Below, piece after piece: positions 1 through 6,404 of a stretch of 15,150 nt of DNA. The position numbers and the translations under genes are program-made. The notes under the pieces are model-generated. The model was given only the letters and a program-made list of their open reading frames with translations. It did no database searches and was not told where the DNA came from. The DNA comes from an uncultured Bacilli bacterium (GTDB taxonomy: Bacteria > Bacillota_I > Bacilli_A > RF39 > UBA660). Position 1 is the first letter of the stretch; each line of letters opens with the position of its first letter. Where the stretch lies: NCBI GenBank assembly GCA_934101115.1, contig CAKOPW010000024.1:1-15150 (forward strand), written 5' to 3'.

Positions 1-1
1 T

Positions 2-205
2 TATGTATACATAAATCCATTTGAAAGATTAAAGCTAGGAAAAAATTTGGAATTTTCTTCAAGAGAAGATGATGAAACTCAAATGAATAAATCAATAAAA
101 ATATGTTCTGAGAATAGAGATATACTTAAATCATTTTATAAGGATAATAAAGATCTTTATGAAGAAATTGTTCAAAAAAAATTAAGCCTACAAAAGTATT
201 TTTAA
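2..205 (+). CDS. C-terminal end of an unidentified protein (truncated by window edge)
   Basis: An open frame enters from the left edge and runs 67 codons to a TAA stop. The visible residues include NPFERLKLGKN near the start and a lysine-rich, probably helical tail (SFYKDNKDLYEEIVQKKLSL). I do not recognise the family. The frame ends 18 bases before a strong hairpin with U-runs, which supports a genuine gene end. Composition matches the neighbouring genes. Nothing can be said about its start or function from this piece. Confidence 0.6.
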   Translation, partial: YVYINPFERLKLGKNLEFSSREDDETQMNKSIKICSENRDILKSFYKDNKDLYEEIVQKKLSLQKYF

Positions 206-223
206 TTTTATATTTTTCATATA

Positions 224-260
224 AAAAGGAAGTTAATTTTGTATAATTTAACTTCCTTTT
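224..260. terminator. Bidirectional intrinsic terminator between convergent genes
   Basis: A perfect 13-bp inverted repeat (AAAAGGAAGTTAA at 224-236 and its complement at 248-260) with an 11-nt loop. The arms supply A-runs and T-runs on both strands, so it can end transcription of the partial gene on the left and of the small minus-strand remnant on the right. Confidence 0.8.
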
Positions 261-290
261 AATTATCCTTATTAGACTTTTTTAGTAATT

Positions 291-450
291 TTAGATTTTC
301 ATCTTTTTTTCTTGATCCGTATAATTTTCATATTTTTTTGCTTTGTTTCTTTTTCCAAATTCTTGCTGTTATGGTACTTAATTTTATACCATGATCTTTA
401 CAATATTTAGATAGAGGTATACCATCATAAAAGTATTTGTTTCCTGCCAT
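291..450 (-). pseudogene. Small HTH-like protein, frameshifted at a poly-A run
   Basis: The minus-strand ATG at 450 has a GGTGAT ribosome site 8 nt upstream. It reads about 39 residues (MAGNKYFYDGIPLSKYCKDH, then GIKLSTITARIWKKK) before a TGA at 328-330. The pattern 'xPLSKYCKDHGIKLSTITARI' looks like a small helix-turn-helix DNA-binding unit seen repeatedly in Bacilli accessory regions; that recognition is from memory of the pattern only. The stop follows a run of seven A. Removing one A continues the protein as KKYENYTDQEKK and ends at 291-293, which reads more naturally than the present frame. I therefore call it a frameshifted remnant. A short functional 40-residue peptide is the alternative. 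Confidence 0.45.
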
Positions 451-531
451 AATAAAATCACCAAAACTTTGTTATATATTTTATCATGATTTTTATGTAT
501 TTAATACGTATATATTTTTTATTTCAAAAAT

Positions 532-561
532 AAAACTACTTTCAAATATGAGAGTAGTTTT
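532..561 (-). terminator. Terminator downstream of tRNA-Leu
   Basis: AAAACTACT at 532-540 and its complement at 553-561 form a hairpin (12 bp with one mismatch) about 37 nt past the tRNA-Leu 3' end, with T-rich sequence following on the minus strand. Between it and the tRNA lies a second small palindrome, CTCGAAA-A-TTTCGAG at 570-584. Confidence 0.6.
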
Positions 562-597
562 CATAACATCTCGAAAATTTCGAGTTAAGTATCTTTA

Positions 598-684
598 TGG
601 TGCCCATGGCCGGACTCGAACCGGCACGATATTGCTATCATTGGATTTTGAGTCCAACGTGTCTACCAATTCCACCACATAGGC
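598..684 (-). tRNA. tRNA-Leu (anticodon CAA)
   Basis: The minus strand folds as a class II tRNA. It has acceptor stem GCCTATG with CATGGGC, the leucine-type D arm (GGAATTGGTAGACAC), anticodon stem TTGGA/TCCAA enclosing loop CTCAAAA (anticodon CAA, reads UUG), a long variable arm with a GATA/TATC stem, T arm GCCGG-TTCGAGT-CCGGC, discriminator A and an encoded CCA (598-600). The acceptor has one wobble pair only. It should be charged with leucine. It is flanked by its own promoter (extended -10 at 693-701) and a hairpin terminator, so it is probably transcribed alone. No second copy of its 3' end is visible in the window, so there is no direct sign that an element integrated here. Confidence 0.95.
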
Positions 685-692
685 ATGTATAC

Positions 693-701
693 ATTATAAC
701 A
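693..701 (-). promoter_or_regulatory. Extended -10 promoter of tRNA-Leu
   Basis: On the minus strand TGT-TATAAT lies 9 nt upstream of the mature tRNA 5' end. No good -35 box is found 16-18 nt further upstream, so recognition would rest on the extended -10. Confidence 0.55.
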
Positions 702-770
702 TAAATAATTTTAGTTTGGTATAAAAAGTTACAAAAATAAACTTTGTTATTATTATACTTTTGTTATTAT

Positions 771-802
771 AAAAAGAGAATATTATAAGAAGTAATATTC
801 TC
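771..802 (-). terminator. Terminator of the DnaA-like gene
   Basis: A perfect 10-bp inverted repeat, GAGAATATTA at 776-785 and TAATATTCTC at 793-802, with a 7-nt loop. On the minus strand it is followed directly by TTTTT (771-775), 22 nt after the stop codon of the DnaA-like gene. Confidence 0.8.
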
Positions 803-824
803 CAATAAAATACATTACACTAGT

Positions 825-1529
825 TTAATTTTTATCAAGATTTATACTTGTGATTTTATTTAGTACATCTAATAATTCTTTTGGAATGTTGATTAGTTCT
901 TCAATGGATTTAGTACTACCTATAATAAGTTGTCTGTTTTTGTTAGTTAGTTCATTAATAATTTTTATTAAATATGCTTTGTTAGATATATTTTCTATAT
1001 CTTCAATAATCAACACATCTACATTCTTATATATATTCAAATTTGTGTTTAAATTATTTTTTGACAAATAAACAACACTTTTTTCTAAGTTATGCTTTCT
1101 AATTCTATTACCAATTGAGTTTAATAGATGAATCAAGTCTGATCTATTGTGTTCATATATAAATAATGACTTTTGTGTATTTTTTATTATTTGGTCACTA
1201 TTATTATTTTTATAAGACTCAAACGTAATATTTTCGTTTAAACCAGTATCTACAATTTCTAATATATTTGATAATGATATATCAAATAAATAGTTTGCTT
1301 CAGTGCTTTCATTATTTTTTATATTTTGTGGAGTAGTAGAGTAATACTCTTCAAAATCAATATTTAAAATACCTTTATTATAAGAAACTAATTTACCTGT
1401 TAAGGTTTCATACTCTCCATTAAGTATTGGTTTGTTAAAATCATCAAGATATGGAATCATAAAAGTAACATGTTTTCCAACTAGTGATTTTATATATTCT
1501 TCAGTTATTAAATTTTTATTATCTTTCAT
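825..1529 (-). CDS. DnaA-like AAA+ pseudo-ATPase with Sm-like N-terminal domain
   Basis: The chosen ATG at 1529 has AAAGGAAAG about 10 nt upstream, giving 234 residues; an in-frame upstream ATG at 1574 lacks such a site. Residues 103-230 track the AAA+ core of DnaA in order: KSLFIY (DnaA NPLFIY), a helix HLLNSIGNRIRKHN, VVYLS, Walker B VDVLIIEDI (170-178) and a sensor-I-like IIGST. Where DnaA has Walker A (GGVGLGKT) this protein has EHNRSD, so ATP binding as in DnaA is unlikely. The arginine-finger strand and the DNA-binding domain IV are missing. Residues 15-95 look like a small beta barrel of Sm/SH3 type (TGKLVSYNKGILNI, then ISLSNILEI). It is therefore a pseudo-AAA+ protein that may bind DnaA or the replisome rather than load helicase; that role is inference. 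The fold call rests on my by-eye alignment. It lies behind the nuclease-fragment remnant and may share its promoter. Confidence 0.65.
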   Translation of the reverse strand: MKDNKNLITEEYIKSLVGKHVTFMIPYLDDFNKPILNGEYETLTGKLVSYNKGILNIDFEEYYSTTPQNIKNNESTEANYLFDISLSNILEIVDTGLNENITFESYKNNNSDQIIKNTQKSLFIYEHNRSDLIHLLNSIGNRIRKHNLEKSVVYLSKNNLNTNLNIYKNVDVLIIEDIENISNKAYLIKIINELTNKNRQLIIGSTKSIEELINIPKELLDVLNKITSINLDKN

Positions 1530-1560
1530 AGTTATTCTTTCCTTTAAAACTATTTTCAAC

Positions 1561-1803
1561 TTACCATCTTCCACATGATAAATTATATTCTTGACAAGCT
1601 TGTTTTGTTAATAATTCATAATCATTGTTTCCAAATCATCCATAACTCATTATACCAAGTGTTTTAGCATTTGAATAGATATTTGGATTATCGTTAGATG
1701 TATTTCTTTTAATAGAAGCAATATAAATAGAGTTATAGTATCTTTTCAAATAATTGAACTCCATGTTCGTATCCATATAGTCTTTAAATTTTGGATTTAA
1801 CAT
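1561..1803 (-). pseudogene. Broken duplicate of the PD-(D/E)XK nuclease N-terminus
   Basis: From the ATG at 1803 (GAGGT 8 nt upstream) the frame gives YMDTNMEFNYLKRYYNSIYI followed by ASI. This matches the first 32 residues of the nuclease at 2400-3677 (YMERNIHYNYLYRYYNSIDI). DNA at 1712-1755 and 3586-3629 agrees at 39 of 44 bases. Homology stops after ASI; the frame then meets TGA at 1636-1638 and, if read through, goes on for 24 residues to TAA at 1561. Core nuclease residues are absent. It has a well-formed promoter and probably still drives transcription into the DnaA-like gene 32 nt further on. It is most simply a truncated second copy fused to unrelated sequence. A short functional peptide cannot be excluded. 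Confidence 0.6.
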
Positions 1804-1820
1804 ATTGCTACCTCACTGAC

Positions 1821-1849
1821 ATTATATCTACTTCTAGTATAATTTACAA
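1821..1849 (-). promoter_or_regulatory. Promoter for the nuclease remnant and DnaA-like gene
   Basis: On the minus strand TTGTAA (1844-1849), a 17-bp spacer and a consensus TATAAT (1821-1826). The predicted start near 1814 coincides with the GAGG ribosome site of the ATG at 1803, so the leader would consist of little more than that site. The -35 overlaps the palindrome described at 1845-1858, which implies repressor control. Confidence 0.65.
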
Positions 1850-1887
1850 TACATTGTAGTATAAAATTTAATTTCTTGTAGTGTAAG
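1845..1887. promoter_or_regulatory. Probable XRE repressor operators
   Basis: TACAAT-AC-ATTGTA (1845-1858) has perfect 6-bp arms. TTGTAGTATAA at 1854-1864 recurs as TTGTAGTGTAA at 1876-1886, offset 22 bp (two helical turns), and a related TCTAGTATAAT lies at 1833-1843. The sites lie between divergent starts, a minus-strand promoter and the XRE remnant, which is typical for autoregulated phage-type repressors. The XRE gene itself is broken, so another regulator would have to use them now. Confidence 0.45.
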
Positions 1888-1904
1888 AAATAATTGCTTT
1901 TAAT

Positions 1905-1913
1905 TGTTAAAAT
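1905..1913 (+). promoter_or_regulatory. Extended -10 for the XRE remnant
   Basis: TGT-TAAAAT lies 19 nt upstream of the remnant's ATG, just downstream of the operator repeats. No convincing -35 is present. Confidence 0.35.
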
Positions 1914-1932
1914 TATGTTAGGTGATTAAAGT

Positions 1933-2254
1933 ATGAGAATAAATGATAAAGAAAATTATGAACAAATTAGAAATTCGATTTCAATGAAGAATCTAGGTAA
2001 AATAATGGTAAGCAAAGAATATAGTATTACTAAAATTGCCGTTAATTCCAACTTTAGTTAGTCTTGCTGACTTTTTAAATGTAAATATGGATTACTTACT
2101 TGAAAGAACTGACAATCCTATGAAGATAGACGATTTAAGGAAATTTGATGAAGATCAAGATTTTAATCTACTAATTAAAAATATAATGGAACTACCAGTG
2201 GGTAAAAAGCAATTAGTTAGAGCATGCGTTAAAGGAATTATTGATAATAAATAA
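1933..2254 (+). pseudogene. XRE-family repressor with internal deletion and frameshift
   Basis: The ATG at 1933 (TTAGGTGATTAAAGT upstream) opens an N-terminal half, NLGKIMVSKEYSITKIAVNS, typical of helices 1-2 of a lambda-Cro-like HTH domain, then hits TAG at 2059-2061. In another frame the end of such a domain follows at once: PLIPTLVSLADFLNVNMDYL, LERTDNP, and a C-terminal tail to TAA at 2252-2254. 'LADFLNVNMDYLLERTDNP' is the hallmark of XRE repressors. Roughly 20 codons that would hold the recognition helix are gone and the two halves are out of frame, so it should not bind its operator. An internal TTG at 2036 could in principle start the 72-residue C-terminal piece, but has no clear ribosome site. 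Confidence 0.75.
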
Positions 2255-2310
2255 TTTTTTTTATTTGTAACAATTTTCGTTTTTATTCAACAAATGTTAT
2301 TAAGTTTTGT

Positions 2311-2342
2311 AAAAAAATCCTAGCCTGATTATACGCTAGGAT
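2311..2342 (-). terminator. Terminator of the PD-(D/E)XK nuclease gene
   Basis: ATCCTAGC (2317-2324) and GCTAGGAT (2335-2342) form a perfect 8-bp GC-containing stem with a 10-nt loop. On the minus strand a run of seven T follows. It lies 58 nt past the nuclease stop codon. Confidence 0.85.
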
Positions 2343-2399
2343 AAAGTTTGAAACACTAGTTTTATATGTTGTCTAATTCATTTAAAATTGTCTTGGCTA

Positions 2400-3677
2400 T
2401 TATTCTAATGTGAATTCTTTATAAATACTATTTTTTCTACTTAGGCTATTAATTTTCTCTTTTAAATCCTCATATTCTTTTGACTTCCAAGAACTTAAAA
2501 CATAATATACTTTATTGTTATAAATTAATGTTTTTTCGTTGGCTGTATACCAATTAATATGTTTTACATTTTTAAGCATATCTTCTTCAACTAATAATGG
2601 ATCTGATTCCGGATATAATTTTATTAATTCATTTATATCTTCGATAGAATACTTTTTTTCTTCTCCATTTAAAAGTGTATTAAATAAATCTAGTAGCAAA
2701 GTGCCAATTCCTTTATAAGGTTTTTTATTAAGTATGTAGGATTTAGATTCTATTATGCTTTTTATTTCTTTATGTAAAGCATCTTTTTCAGTAGTTATAT
2801 TATAATATTTGTTAAATAATTGTAAAAATTTTGCTTTGTTTTGATTGTAGAATTCTCTGTACGCATTTTGTTTATCGTTATATAGACTATGTATCATATT
2901 TATAATTTCTTCATCTTTGAATAAAGCTTCTAAGCATTTCTTTTCTTCATCAGTGACTATAAGACCTCCGGATATGTTATCAGAGCTATAGGATGATAGA
3001 GTATGAATGTAATGATAAATAATGAATTTAATTGATAAATCGGTTGTTAATTCAGTATATTCTTTAAGAATATTATCATAAATTTCTTGGTAGGTAATAG
3101 AAATATATTGTTCTTTTTCTACTATTGTTTTTTGTTCTGGATTAATTTGATATCCAGGATGTAAAAATACAAAAATTTTATTTTTAACATTTGGATAATT
3201 GGTATCAATTTCAAGTTTATAGTCTTCTAATTGATCTTTAAATATTTGTGATTTATTTTTGTCATTGTTATTACTTGATTGACTCATACGTATTGGTGAT
3301 TCAAGTTTATTTTCAATAGTAATGATATAAGTTTCATTTTTAATCTTTAAAAATATTAGCAAATCAGTGTTAAATTTTTCACGTAACACATGTACATTTG
3401 TTATATTATCTCTATCTAAATCTATTTCATTTAAAAATTCATAGTACTTATTGTTTTTTTGTAAAATTTTTAGTAAGTTTCTAATAGGTAAGTATTCTAT
3501 TGCTGTATTATCAGCATTTTCTTTTGGTTGTAATAACCATTTTAAAAAGTTTGAATGTTTAATTTCCATTTTATCAATTCCATAAATAGAAGCAATGTCA
3601 ATAGAGTTATAGTATCTATACAAATAGTTATAATGAATATTTCTTTCCATATATTTTTCTAATTCTTGATTAGTCAA
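2400..3677 (-). CDS. PD-(D/E)XK nuclease superfamily protein
   Basis: The start is taken as TTG at 3677, which has GAGGTGAT 6 nt upstream; the frame is open to a GTG at 3686, but that GTG overlaps the ribosome site. The paralogous remnant at 1803 uses the equivalent position. The 425 residues show the features of the PD-(D/E)XK nuclease family often annotated in defence regions: an N-terminal HSNFLKWLL block (41-49), an acidic residue on the first strand (D105 in NTDLLIFL), the ExK motif on the next (IENKLE, E122 and K124), and the following QLEDY helix (149-153). The protein probably cuts DNA; the target is unknown. It is a single gene with its own promoter and terminator, so it need not be co-transcribed with its neighbours. 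A restriction or anti-phage role is inferred from family and setting only. Confidence 0.8.
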   Translation of the reverse strand: MTNQELEKYMERNIHYNYLYRYYNSIDIASIYGIDKMEIKHSNFLKWLLQPKENADNTAIEYLPIRNLLKILQKNNKYYEFLNEIDLDRDNITNVHVLREKFNTDLLIFLKIKNETYIITIENKLESPIRMSQSSNNNDKNKSQIFKDQLEDYKLEIDTNYPNVKNKIFVFLHPGYQINPEQKTIVEKEQYISITYQEIYDNILKEYTELTTDLSIKFIIYHYIHTLSSYSSDNISGGLIVTDEEKKCLEALFKDEEIINMIHSLYNDKQNAYREFYNQNKAKFLQLFNKYYNITTEKDALHKEIKSIIESKSYILNKKPYKGIGTLLLDLFNTLLNGEEKKYSIEDINELIKLYPESDPLLVEEDMLKNVKHINWYTANEKTLIYNNKVYYVLSSWKSKEYEDLKEKINSLSRKNSIYKEFTLE

Positions 3678-3695
3678 AATTATCACCTCATCGTC

Positions 3696-3704
3696 ATTAT
3701 AACA
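3696..3704 (-). promoter_or_regulatory. Extended -10 promoter of the nuclease gene
   Basis: Minus-strand TGT-TATAAT. The predicted start (about 3689) falls at the first base of the GAGGTGAT ribosome site, the same tight arrangement as in front of the duplicate at 1803. The -35 region is weak (TTTCAA at 19 bp). Confidence 0.55.
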
Positions 3705-3793
3705 TTTTCATATATCATTTTGAAAGTATTATATTCAGGTTATAAGAAGCAAACGGGATAGATTGTATTTATAGTTAAAAATCAAAGCTCGAA

Positions 3794-4822
3794 TTAATTT
3801 TCTTCTAAATAGTAATTTGTCTTATCAAGTACAAATAAACATTCACTTACTGCTTGACCTCTACCAGATATGTATAATGTTTTTGTTAGTATATCAATGA
3901 ATTTATCATCACAATTGTATTCTTTCATAATATTAATGTAACTTTGCCATAGTTTATTTGTTTTTGATTTACTTAATTGTTTAACAATATCTAGTGCAAT
4001 ATTATGCGCAATTGAATGATCTATAAGGTATTCATATATGTCTTCACGATTTGAAATTATATTATGTATGTCAATCTTTCCCTGTTTAAATAATTCTTCT
4101 TGATTTTTCTTCCAAACATGAGTTCCGTGTGCTAATGATATTATTTTAGCGTAGTCATCTATTGTCTTTGGATTAAGCCTATTTGATAGTTCTTTTTCAA
4201 ATGGAGTATCCATAGCATATTTAAGATTAACGTTATTTTCTTGTATTAATGGTTTATCATCTAGTTTAATTATTATGTATTTATCTTTAAACGTATGGTA
4301 ATCTTCAATAGTTTCAAATTTATTAGACTCATTTAACCTAAATGTCATATCATTTTGTTGTGCATAATTTGGAACAATTAGATAATGTTTATCTTCCAGT
4401 TCATTTATTTCATAAACATTACTAAGTTCAAACGAACCTTTAACTATTTTAAAATCTTGATTATACTGATTCGTTGAATTTATAAAATCAAACGAACGAC
4501 CATTTATGAAATCAATATGTAAAGTTTTATCTGTAAACAATTCATAAGGTAAATTATATTGGATAGGATCAACTTTATTAATCCCAAGAACATAAAGCAA
4601 TAATAAGTTATTAGCCATACCTCGGAAATGAAAACTTACTGACTTTTCAGTTTTTTTATACTTATGTAATAATTCTATAATAAATAATAATCCTTTATCA
4701 TAAAGTAAATCAATTTCTTTTTTGCATCTTTCGAGAGTAGGTTTATCTTTTATCTCATTATTTAATAAAGTTAGAAAATAATTTTTAGAATTATTATTTA
4801 AAGTTACATATTGTTCATACAT
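3794..4822 (-). CDS. Degenerate PolC/DnaE-type DNA polymerase III alpha homologue
   Basis: 342 residues from ATG at 4822 with GAGGAA upstream. Segments align in order with the catalytic half of bacterial PolC: a helix plus RGS region (residues 31-110; FRGMANN where polymerases have SRGS, then YVLGINKVDPIQYNLPYELF), a KHYLIVPNY segment like PolC's GGIIVVPDY (145-153), IIIKLDD, and a long C-terminal match (222-340) with SLAHGTHVW, ISNREDIYEYLI and a final helix resembling PolC's KAHAAAYVLMA region (here ISGRGQAVSECLF). The catalytic motif PDxDxxF is reduced to LHIDF (101-105) with one aspartate, and several hundred residues of palm and fingers are missing. It cannot be a normal polymerase. It could be a decaying paralogue or a protein that mimics PolC contacts; the long uninterrupted frame argues for selection. 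The alignment was made by eye. Confidence 0.65.
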   Translation of the reverse strand: MYEQYVTLNNNSKNYFLTLLNNEIKDKPTLERCKKEIDLLYDKGLLFIIELLHKYKKTEKSVSFHFRGMANNLLLLYVLGINKVDPIQYNLPYELFTDKTLHIDFINGRSFDFINSTNQYNQDFKIVKGSFELSNVYEINELEDKHYLIVPNYAQQNDMTFRLNESNKFETIEDYHTFKDKYIIIKLDDKPLIQENNVNLKYAMDTPFEKELSNRLNPKTIDDYAKIISLAHGTHVWKKNQEELFKQGKIDIHNIISNREDIYEYLIDHSIAHNIALDIVKQLSKSKTNKLWQSYINIMKEYNCDDKFIDILTKTLYISGRGQAVSECLFVLDKTNYYLEEN

Positions 4823-4954
4823 AATTTTTCCTCATTTCTTCAGTTATTGTTGTATATTTTTTTTAAATCTAAATGTCATAGTGATATGAGATTTTTAAAT
4901 AATTTCAACAAATTTATTTAAAACGTATCAATTTAAATACTACCATAAATGAAT

Positions 4955-4978
4955 AAAAAAAACATCTTTTTAAAAGAT
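4955..4978 (-). terminator. Terminator of the 178-residue unknown gene
   Basis: ATCTTTT (4964-4970) and AAAAGAT (4972-4978) pair; on the minus strand eight T follow after two bases. It starts 7 nt past the stop codon. The stem is AT-rich with a one-base centre, so only about 5-6 pairs can form around a realistic loop. Confidence 0.5.
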
Positions 4979-4985
4979 TCATTTT

Positions 4986-5522
4986 TTATAGTTTGGGGAA
5001 ATTTTCTCTTGAATAAGCAACTGGTACAGAGTCACTTTCATCTGGTACCATTACGTTGCATGGACCAATAACATTTGCTTTTGATAAATCACTTATAGCT
5101 GTGTCTAACATTTTTATGGCATTAGGACTTTTGGCAATATCACTTATGTCCGAATATTCTTTAGTGCCTAAATCAATTCCAAAACTTACATCAGCGGGAC
5201 CTATCTCTGTCTTTAATTTTGTGTTAAAAGTAGCTCCAACTAAGTCATTATCTTCTTCGTTAGCATAAACCGAATATTTTTTTATATCAATTGTCTTCTC
5301 TCCTGGATTATAATCTAGTGTTAAAGTTACACATCCAGATTGTGGATATCCATATTGTATAGTGTATCTATGTAATCCATCAGTTTGATTATCAAATTTT
5401 AAAATTTCGTTAAATCCAAAATAAGCAATTGAGGGAAGTTCTATTTCATTTCCATATAAAAGTAATCCAAATTTTACAAAATATCTTAATTTTTCCTTTA
5501 CAAGTTTTTTATTATCTTCCAT
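4986..5522 (-). CDS. Protein of unknown function, 178 residues
   Basis: The start is ATG at 5522, preceded by AAGGAGG with a 7-nt gap; an upstream in-frame ATG at 5546 would include that ribosome site in the coding region. I do not recognise the family. The N-terminus (MEDNKKLVKEKLRYFVKFG) is charged and helical. The middle (residues 45-110) alternates beta-type stretches such as HRYTIQYGYP and CVTLTLDYNPG. A further segment, AKSPNAIKMLDTAISDLSKA, is probably helical and precedes a hydrophilic tail. There is no signal peptide or membrane segment. It has its own terminator and lies 164 nt upstream of the PolC-like gene on the same strand, so its link to that gene is only positional. Confidence 0.7.
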   Translation of the reverse strand: MEDNKKLVKEKLRYFVKFGLLLYGNEIELPSIAYFGFNEILKFDNQTDGLHRYTIQYGYPQSGCVTLTLDYNPGEKTIDIKKYSVYANEEDNDLVGATFNTKLKTEIGPADVSFGIDLGTKEYSDISDIAKSPNAIKMLDTAISDLSKANVIGPCNVMVPDESDSVPVAYSRENFPKL

Positions 5523-5679
5523 TATATTCCTCCTTATAATATTCATAACATAATTTAGTTACTTTTAATTTTTATCCAATTTTTTTTTGTAAATTACTTG
5601 TAAAATTTGATTGTTTTAGTATTATTTAGGTAGTAGTTTAATAATTAAACAGTTTGTAGTATTTTGTTATATCTTGTTT

Positions 5680-5685
5680 TATAAT
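5680..5685 (+). promoter_or_regulatory. -10 box of the YjbR-family gene
   Basis: TATAAT 25 nt upstream of the ATG, inside a 188-nt AT-rich gap between divergent genes. No -35 at normal spacing is convincing (TTGTAG lies 20 nt upstream). Confidence 0.4.
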
Positions 5686-5710
5686 AAAATTAAAAATGTA
5701 GGAGTTTTAT

Positions 5711-6376
5711 ATGAATATTGAATATAATTTGTTTAAACGAACTTTTGTTAATTATGAAAAATTATTAAGATATGGATTTAGAAAAATCGATGATAAATAT
5801 ATTTATGAAAAGAAATTTTTTGATAATGCTTTTAAAGCTGTAGTCATTGTTCATAATAACTGTGTAACTGGAAAAGTAATTGATATAAAGATGAATGATG
5901 AGTATTTAGGTATTAGAACAAATATGAATGGAAACTTTGTAAGTAAAGTTAGGGATGAATATTTAAATATTTTACTTGATATAAAAGAAAAATGCTTTGA
6001 AAAGCAGTATTTTATAAGTAATCAAGCAAATAGAATAACTAAATTTATTATAGATAAATATCAGCTTGAACCTGAATTTCTTTGGGAAAGTTCTCCTGGA
6101 CATGGTGTTTTTAGAAATAAAGTGAATAATAAATGGTTTGGAATTATTATGAATGTTGATAATTTAAAAATTGAAAATATTGTTGGTGAAGTAGAAGTTT
6201 TAAATGTTAAGTTGGATAAAGCTAAAATACAATTTTTGTTAAGTCAAAATGGTTTTTATCCAGCTTATCATATGAATAAAAAAAGTTGGATTTCAATAGT
6301 TTTAAATGAAATTGTAGATGATGAAACTATTATAAATTTAGTAAAAGAATCGTATGATTTAGTAAATAATATTTAG
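5711..6376 (+). CDS. MmcQ/YjbR family protein
   Basis: ATG at 5711 with GTAGGAG 7 nt upstream; 221 residues. Residues 108-219 carry the MmcQ/YjbR pattern: PEFLWESSPGHGVFR (121-135), KWFGIIMNV, a VLNVKLD strand, then the diagnostic FYPAYHMNKKSWISIVL (182-198) and the closing ESYDLV helix. This family has a CyaY/frataxin-like fold and is usually called a DNA-binding protein, though its job is not well known. The first 100 residues (LLRYGFRKIDDKYIYEK and GNFVSKVRDEYLNIL) are an N-terminal half often found in long members of the family. A single gene; a weak A/T-only hairpin near 6400-6416 may end it. Function beyond family membership is not visible. Confidence 0.85.
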   Translation: MNIEYNLFKRTFVNYEKLLRYGFRKIDDKYIYEKKFFDNAFKAVVIVHNNCVTGKVIDIKMNDEYLGIRTNMNGNFVSKVRDEYLNILLDIKEKCFEKQYFISNQANRITKFIIDKYQLEPEFLWESSPGHGVFRNKVNNKWFGIIMNVDNLKIENIVGEVEVLNVKLDKAKIQFLLSQNGFYPAYHMNKKSWISIVLNEIVDDETIINLVKESYDLVNNI

Positions 6377-6404
6377 TAGATAAATTTATAACAAATATTA
6401 AAAA

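Noticed and set aside
570..584. Palindrome CTCGAAA-A-TTTCGAG as an operator or recombination site
   Set aside because: Unique in the window, just past the tRNA 3' end, with no partner site; left as an unassigned small palindrome.
437..682. 81-codon plus-strand frame
   Set aside because: It runs antisense through tRNA-Leu and a terminator, has no ribosome site and an unnatural composition; it is a chance frame.
598..684. tRNA-Leu as the attachment site of the neighbouring island
   Set aside because: No integrase gene and no direct repeat of the tRNA 3' end are seen anywhere in the window, so there is no evidence beyond adjacency.
850..1071. 73-codon plus-strand frame opposite the DnaA-like gene
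   Set aside because: Complementary shadow of the longer minus-strand gene; its hydrophobic look comes from reading the other strand of AT-rich codons.
5056..5268. 70-codon plus-strand frame
   Set aside because: Lies wholly inside the minus-strand 178-residue gene, which has a strong ribosome site and terminator.
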